A DNA stretch of 10,500 nucleotides. Origin: an uncultured Neisseriaceae bacterium. Its GTDB lineage: Bacteria; Pseudomonadota; Gammaproteobacteria; Burkholderiales; UBA11063. The position numbers and the translations under genes were made by a program. Below, one piece after another: positions 8,083 through 10,500 of the stretch. Position 1 is the first letter of the stretch, and each line of letters opens with the position of its first letter. The notes under the pieces were generated by a model. It made no database searches. It saw nothing but the letters and a program-made list of their open reading frames with translations, and was not told the origin of the DNA. Where the stretch lies: NCBI GenBank assembly GCA_903891375.1, contig CAITEL010000355.1:1-10500 (forward strand), written 5' to 3'.

Positions 8083-8187
8083 TTAAGATTTAATATGTTT
8101 TTTTAGAGAGTCATAGAAATTTGCATGTTCGCCTAATACCATAATAAATATGATGAGTATATTACCACCAGTGGAAACCTTTTGCAA
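8083..8187 (-). CDS. Possible 34-codon small ORF overlapping the DUF1640 3' end
   Basis: In the +1 frame relative to DUF1640 an ORF runs from TTG (8185-8187) to TAA (8083-8085). It encodes a hydrophobic stretch NILIIFIMVL followed by a charged tail GEHANFYDSLKKHIKS. An ATG lies within it at 8140-8142, giving 19 residues. A weak GGA (8192-8194) precedes the TTG by 4 nt. It overlaps the DUF1640 end by 26 nt and stops 14 nt before bioA. I do not recognise the peptide. It could be a small membrane protein, a leader coupling translation into bioA, the relic tail of a lost gene, or chance. Confidence 0.25.
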   Translation of the reverse strand: MQKVSTGGNILIIFIMVLGEHANFYDSLKKHIKS

Positions 8188-8506
8188 TTATTCCAAGTGT
8201 AAATGCTGTATTAACGCCAATCCAAATTAATGTCTGGATTGTAGTGCGAGCAATTTCTAACTTTACGTCACTAATTTGTTTTTGAAGTGTTTGCGTTGAT
8301 TCACTAAGATCACCTCTTGTGACTAATTCTTTTGATTTAAGTGACAGAATTTCAGCTTTATTATCGGCAGTTTCTTTATTGAATTTCTCAGTAATTTGTT
8401 CTTGATAGTATGATTGTTGTTCAAAAACTTTAACTATTGCCTCTGCTTGTTCTTCCGTAAATTTAGCTGCTCGTAAGCATCTAATGGTATCCACAGTTAA
8501 TTGCAT
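8162..8506 (-). CDS. DUF1640 coiled-coil protein with C-terminal membrane anchor
   Basis: 114 residues. The N-terminal LRAAKFTEEQAEAIVKVFEQ (11-30) is the typical start of DUF1640 (coiled-coil domain 90-like, the family that includes mitochondrial MCUR1). Residues 35-88 are polar, heptad-rich and likely coiled coil, including LVTRGDL (61-67). Residues about 90-110 (TIQTLIWIGVNTAFTLGII) form one transmembrane helix near the C-terminus, so it is probably an inner-membrane protein with its coiled coil in the cytosol. The bacterial function is unknown. The start has only a weak GAG upstream. It has its own promoter (8546-8574), begins just after a broken transposase, and sits inside the biotin operon without an obvious role in biotin synthesis, so it was probably brought in with the mobile element. 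Confidence 0.8.
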   Translation of the reverse strand: MQLTVDTIRCLRAAKFTEEQAEAIVKVFEQQSYYQEQITEKFNKETADNKAEILSLKSKELVTRGDLSESTQTLQKQISDVKLEIARTTIQTLIWIGVNTAFTLGIIAKGFHWW

Positions 8507-8545
8507 GTTGTTTTTCTCATTCTAGTAAATATTATATTTACCAAT

Positions 8546-8574
8546 ATTATACCATATTAATGTATAGCATTCAA
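8546..8574 (-). promoter_or_regulatory. Strong sigma-70-like promoter for DUF1640 (and probably bioA)
   Basis: Minus strand: -35 TTGAAT (8569-8574), an exact 17-bp spacer, and -10 TATAAT (8546-8551) with a TGG extension. It starts immediately past the stop of the transposase remnant and lies 40 nt before the DUF1640 ATG. It shares 13 identical bases with the miaB promoter region (ATTATACCATATT on the plus strand, 8546-8558 and 1243-1255). Confidence 0.65.
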
Positions 8575-8576
8575 CA

Positions 8577-8873
8577 TTACGTCAGCAATTGGCTTTTTTC
8601 TTTGTCAATAGTTAATAGCTCTTTTTTGCCACCGACAGTAAAACTACCTGATGCTATTAAGATATCTTCGAACCACCTTACAAGCCTACACACCTGTGAT
8701 TCACTGTAGCCATAACTAACACCAATGTGTGCATATGTACGATATTCTCGCCAATAGCTCAATGCTATTAATAGTTTATCTTCTAATGACGCTTTATCGG
8801 GCGGAACAATGTCGTGGTAGCGGTTAGAACACCATATTGATTTTACTCGATTTATTAAAATTGTCATTCCCAC
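8577..8873 (-). pseudogene. IS5-type transposase remnant (N-terminal HTH part only)
   Basis: 98 codons from GTG at 8873 (an ATG follows two codons later). Residues 28-57 (ASLEDKLLIALSYWREYRTY, then AHIGVSYGYS) and SESQVCRLVRWFED (57-70) are the helix-turn-helix region found at the N-terminus of IS5-family transposases (HTH_Tnp_4 type), and GGKKELL (81-87) is the motif just after it. The reading then diverges into TIDKEKSQLLT and stops. The catalytic DDE domain, normally another 130 or more residues, is absent from this frame and from the 70 bp that follow. The piece lacks a recognisable second terminus and cannot transpose. It marks an old insertion between bioD and bioA. A domesticated DNA-binding peptide is possible but unsupported. 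Confidence 0.75.
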
Positions 8874-8948
8874 AGGTAAAATATTTTATTAGCTAAAACA
8901 ATTGCGACACAGTCACCCTACCTTTTGGAGAGGATACTTGTTTTTTTG

Positions 8949-9611
8949 TTAAAAGACGTAGCTAAAGTTTTGTGTTATCTCTAATTCACCACCGTATCTA
9001 CAATATCCAATAAGTGGTGCTGGTAGTTTCTGTTGCAGGTAAGATAAATTTTCTGTTTGGTAAGGCATGTTTTTATTAATTTGATTAACGATAAAACCGA
9101 GCACATTAATTTTATTACTAATTAGTGTGTTATAAGTTAATAAACTATGATTTAAACAACCAAGTTTCATACCTATTACAAGTATAACAGGGTATTGCCA
9201 TTGTATAAGTAAATCTAGGTAAGTTTCTTGGTGGTTTAGTGGCGTCATTAATCCACCAACACCCTCAATAATAGTTACATCAGCTACATTATTATTTATA
9301 CTGCATTGGTTTTTGTCGTTTACTGTTTGCGTATTTAAATTAAACTGCTCTAATTCGGCAGCAATATGGGGGGCTATAGCTTGTGTAAAACATATAGGAT
9401 TAATCTCTTCAATGGATAATCCGCTATTACTATATTGCCATAAATTATACGCATCTTCGTTTACCCATAGATCATTAATATTAGATTTGCCACTGGCGAT
9501 AGGTTTGATACCAGTTACTTTAAATCCTTTTTTCTGTAAATGGTTTAATAAGGCACAGCTTACGTATGTTTTACCAATTTCGGTATCAGTTCCAATTATA
9601 TTGATTTTCAT
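8949..9611 (-). CDS. bioD: ATP-dependent dethiobiotin synthetase
   Basis: Closes the ureido ring of 7,8-diaminopelargonate with CO2 and ATP to give dethiobiotin. The P-loop is GTDTEIGKTY (7-16), the catalytic lysine K36 lies in GIKPIASG (E. coli K37), D53 is in NEDA, and E116 lies in IIEGVGGLMTPL. The 220 residues compare with about 225 in E. coli. The last residues (QNFSYVF) differ from the usual ending, perhaps because the downstream insertion replaced the original tail. The ATG overlaps the bioC stop by one base (TAATG), and AAAGGA lies 5 nt upstream inside bioC, so the two genes are translationally coupled. The 75 bp before the transposase remnant contain no gene and may hold an IS end. 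Confidence 0.96.
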   Translation of the reverse strand: MKINIIGTDTEIGKTYVSCALLNHLQKKGFKVTGIKPIASGKSNINDLWVNEDAYNLWQYSNSGLSIEEINPICFTQAIAPHIAAELEQFNLNTQTVNDKNQCSINNNVADVTIIEGVGGLMTPLNHQETYLDLLIQWQYPVILVIGMKLGCLNHSLLTYNTLISNKINVLGFIVNQINKNMPYQTENLSYLQQKLPAPLIGYCRYGGELEITQNFSYVF

Positions 9612-10384
9612 TATAGTCCTTTATTCATTACAACAGCTAAGTAATGATAGCTAAGTGGTAAACAACCATTTAGGCCAAATTTTGTGTTATATAACTCATG
9701 CACTTTGTTTATTGTGTTTTTGGTATATAAACCCTTAGAATGTTGTTTTGTTATACTGGTGCCTGAGTTTTTAAAATGTTTCATTATGTTATTGTATGAG
9801 TTAAATTGCATAATGTGTTCTGTATTTGTTATTTCAGTAATAGTTAAATTATTTTGGAACACTAAACTTTTTAATTCATCATCGGTTATAAAATTTAGAG
9901 TATGCGAGTTACCATCAATCTCTTGCCATACTTGTTGTAATTGCCATAAACTTGGTTTCACAAGTACCGTGAGTATGATTTTTCCTTGTGGTTTTAGTAT
10001 ACGATATAATTCATTAAATACTAAGTTTTTATCAATAACCCATTGTAGCATCAAGTTAGAGATGACATAATCAAAACTATTGTCGGCAAATGGTAGGGTT
10101 ATTGCATCTCCAACTACCCTATTATTTTGTTGCTGGTTAATCCCTTGTTTTAGCATAGCAATACTTATATCATACAAGACCATGTTAGACATTGTAAGGT
10201 TCGTATGTAATAGACTCCCAGGTCCACTACCTAAATCAAGCATGCGACAATCAGAGTCACATTTTATATTTTGTTTAGTTATTAGATTTGCTATATTTAA
10301 TCCTGTTATTTTCTGAATGTTGGTATTGGTGAGGTAGTTTGGTGCTACTTTATTAAAATTATTTTGTATGTGTTGTTTATGCAT
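9611..10384 (-). CDS. bioC: Malonyl-ACP O-methyltransferase
   Basis: SAM-dependent methyltransferase that masks the free carboxyl of malonyl-ACP so that fatty acid synthesis can build the pimeloyl chain of biotin. The 257 residues match the family. The N-terminal NNFNKVAPNYLTN (8-20) resembles BioC's AFSRAAxxYD. Motif I is MLDLGSGPG (48-56), SNLMLQWV (109-116) is the BioC-typical motif near the active site, and MKHFKNSGT (201-209) corresponds to the C-terminal LKxxG element. It shares ATGCATAA with the upstream hydrolase gene (8-nt overlap) and has no clear Shine-Dalgarno of its own, so coupled translation is likely. Confidence 0.92.
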   Translation of the reverse strand: MHKQHIQNNFNKVAPNYLTNTNIQKITGLNIANLITKQNIKCDSDCRMLDLGSGPGSLLHTNLTMSNMVLYDISIAMLKQGINQQQNNRVVGDAITLPFADNSFDYVISNLMLQWVIDKNLVFNELYRILKPQGKIILTVLVKPSLWQLQQVWQEIDGNSHTLNFITDDELKSLVFQNNLTITEITNTEHIMQFNSYNNIMKHFKNSGTSITKQHSKGLYTKNTINKVHELYNTKFGLNGCLPLSYHYLAVVMNKGL

Positions 10385-10500
10385 TATTAATAAAATCTTG
10401 AATTAAGCTTATAATATATTCGCTGTTATTGTTTAAGTTAAAGTGAGTGCCATTGCGTAGAATAATGTGTCGAGATTCTAAGATATTTTGTGGCACAAGA
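10377..10500 (-). CDS. Alpha/beta hydrolase C-terminus, probably pimeloyl-ACP methyl ester esterase (BioH-like), partial
   Basis: The last 40 codons of a gene that enters from beyond the window end. They include RNGTHFNLNNNSEYIISLI, where the GxHF histidine fits the catalytic His near the C-terminus of an alpha/beta hydrolase, followed by the final helix (SLIQDFINNA). The overlap with bioC and the biotin context suggest it is the esterase that unmasks pimeloyl-ACP methyl ester. BioH, BioG, BioJ, BioK and BioV are non-homologous or divergent alternatives that cannot be separated from this fragment. Confidence 0.7.
   Translation of the reverse strand, partial: LVPQNILESRHIILRNGTHFNLNNNSEYIISLIQDFINNA

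Noticed and set aside
8920..8942. Hairpin CCTCTCC-AAAA-GGTAGGG after bioD as a terminator
   Set aside because: The inner stem pairs only two bases before mismatches, and no U-run follows.
9684..10316. Plus-strand ORFs antisense to bioC
   Set aside because: They are cysteine- and leucine-rich antisense shadows of a well-supported gene, with no recognisable domain.

Overview
The window looks like AT-rich (roughly two-thirds A+T, estimated by eye) gammaproteobacterial chromosome. The MiaB, HPPD and Zeta-class GST sequences have a gammaproteobacterial flavour. The compact biotin operon with an IS remnant in it suggests a host-associated or intracellular lineage (Legionella/Francisella/Rickettsiella-like). 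The genus is not determined. All genes but one read on the minus strand.

Region 1 (1-1356): most of miaB (tRNA 2-methylthiolation), cut by the window edge, with its own extended -10 promoter.

Region 2 (1357-5436): a tight four-gene tyrosine catabolism operon. In transcription order it is hppD, maiA, a HisC-type aminotransferase and hmgA. The aminotransferase probably makes 4-hydroxyphenylpyruvate from tyrosine, HPPD makes homogentisate, HmgA opens the ring and MaiA isomerises maleylacetoacetate. The terminal fumarylacetoacetase is not in the window. A good promoter lies in the 181-bp divergent gap upstream of hppD.

Region 3 (5618-6688): the only plus-strand gene. It encodes an exported Ntn-hydrolase of the choloylglycine hydrolase/penicillin V acylase family, whose catalytic cysteine would become the N-terminus after signal peptide cleavage.

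Region 4 (6701-10500): a biotin cluster on the minus strand. In transcription order it is a BioH-like hydrolase end, bioC, bioD, an IS5-type transposase remnant, a DUF1640 coiled-coil membrane protein with its own strong promoter, a possible 34-codon ORF, and bioA. The order H-C-D-A matches the streamlined biotin operon found in many intracellular bacteria (bioB-F-H-C-D-A), but here it is split between bioD and bioA. The 3' end of bioA runs into a TA-flanked, about 100-bp palindromic element that looks like a small non-autonomous transposon or structured repeat and supplies the bioA stop codon.

No tRNA, rRNA or CRISPR array was seen. The most interesting points are the split biotin operon with its acquired DUF1640 module and possible extra small ORF, the palindromic element forming the bioA terminus, and the tyrosine operon with an embedded HisC paralogue but no fumarylacetoacetase.
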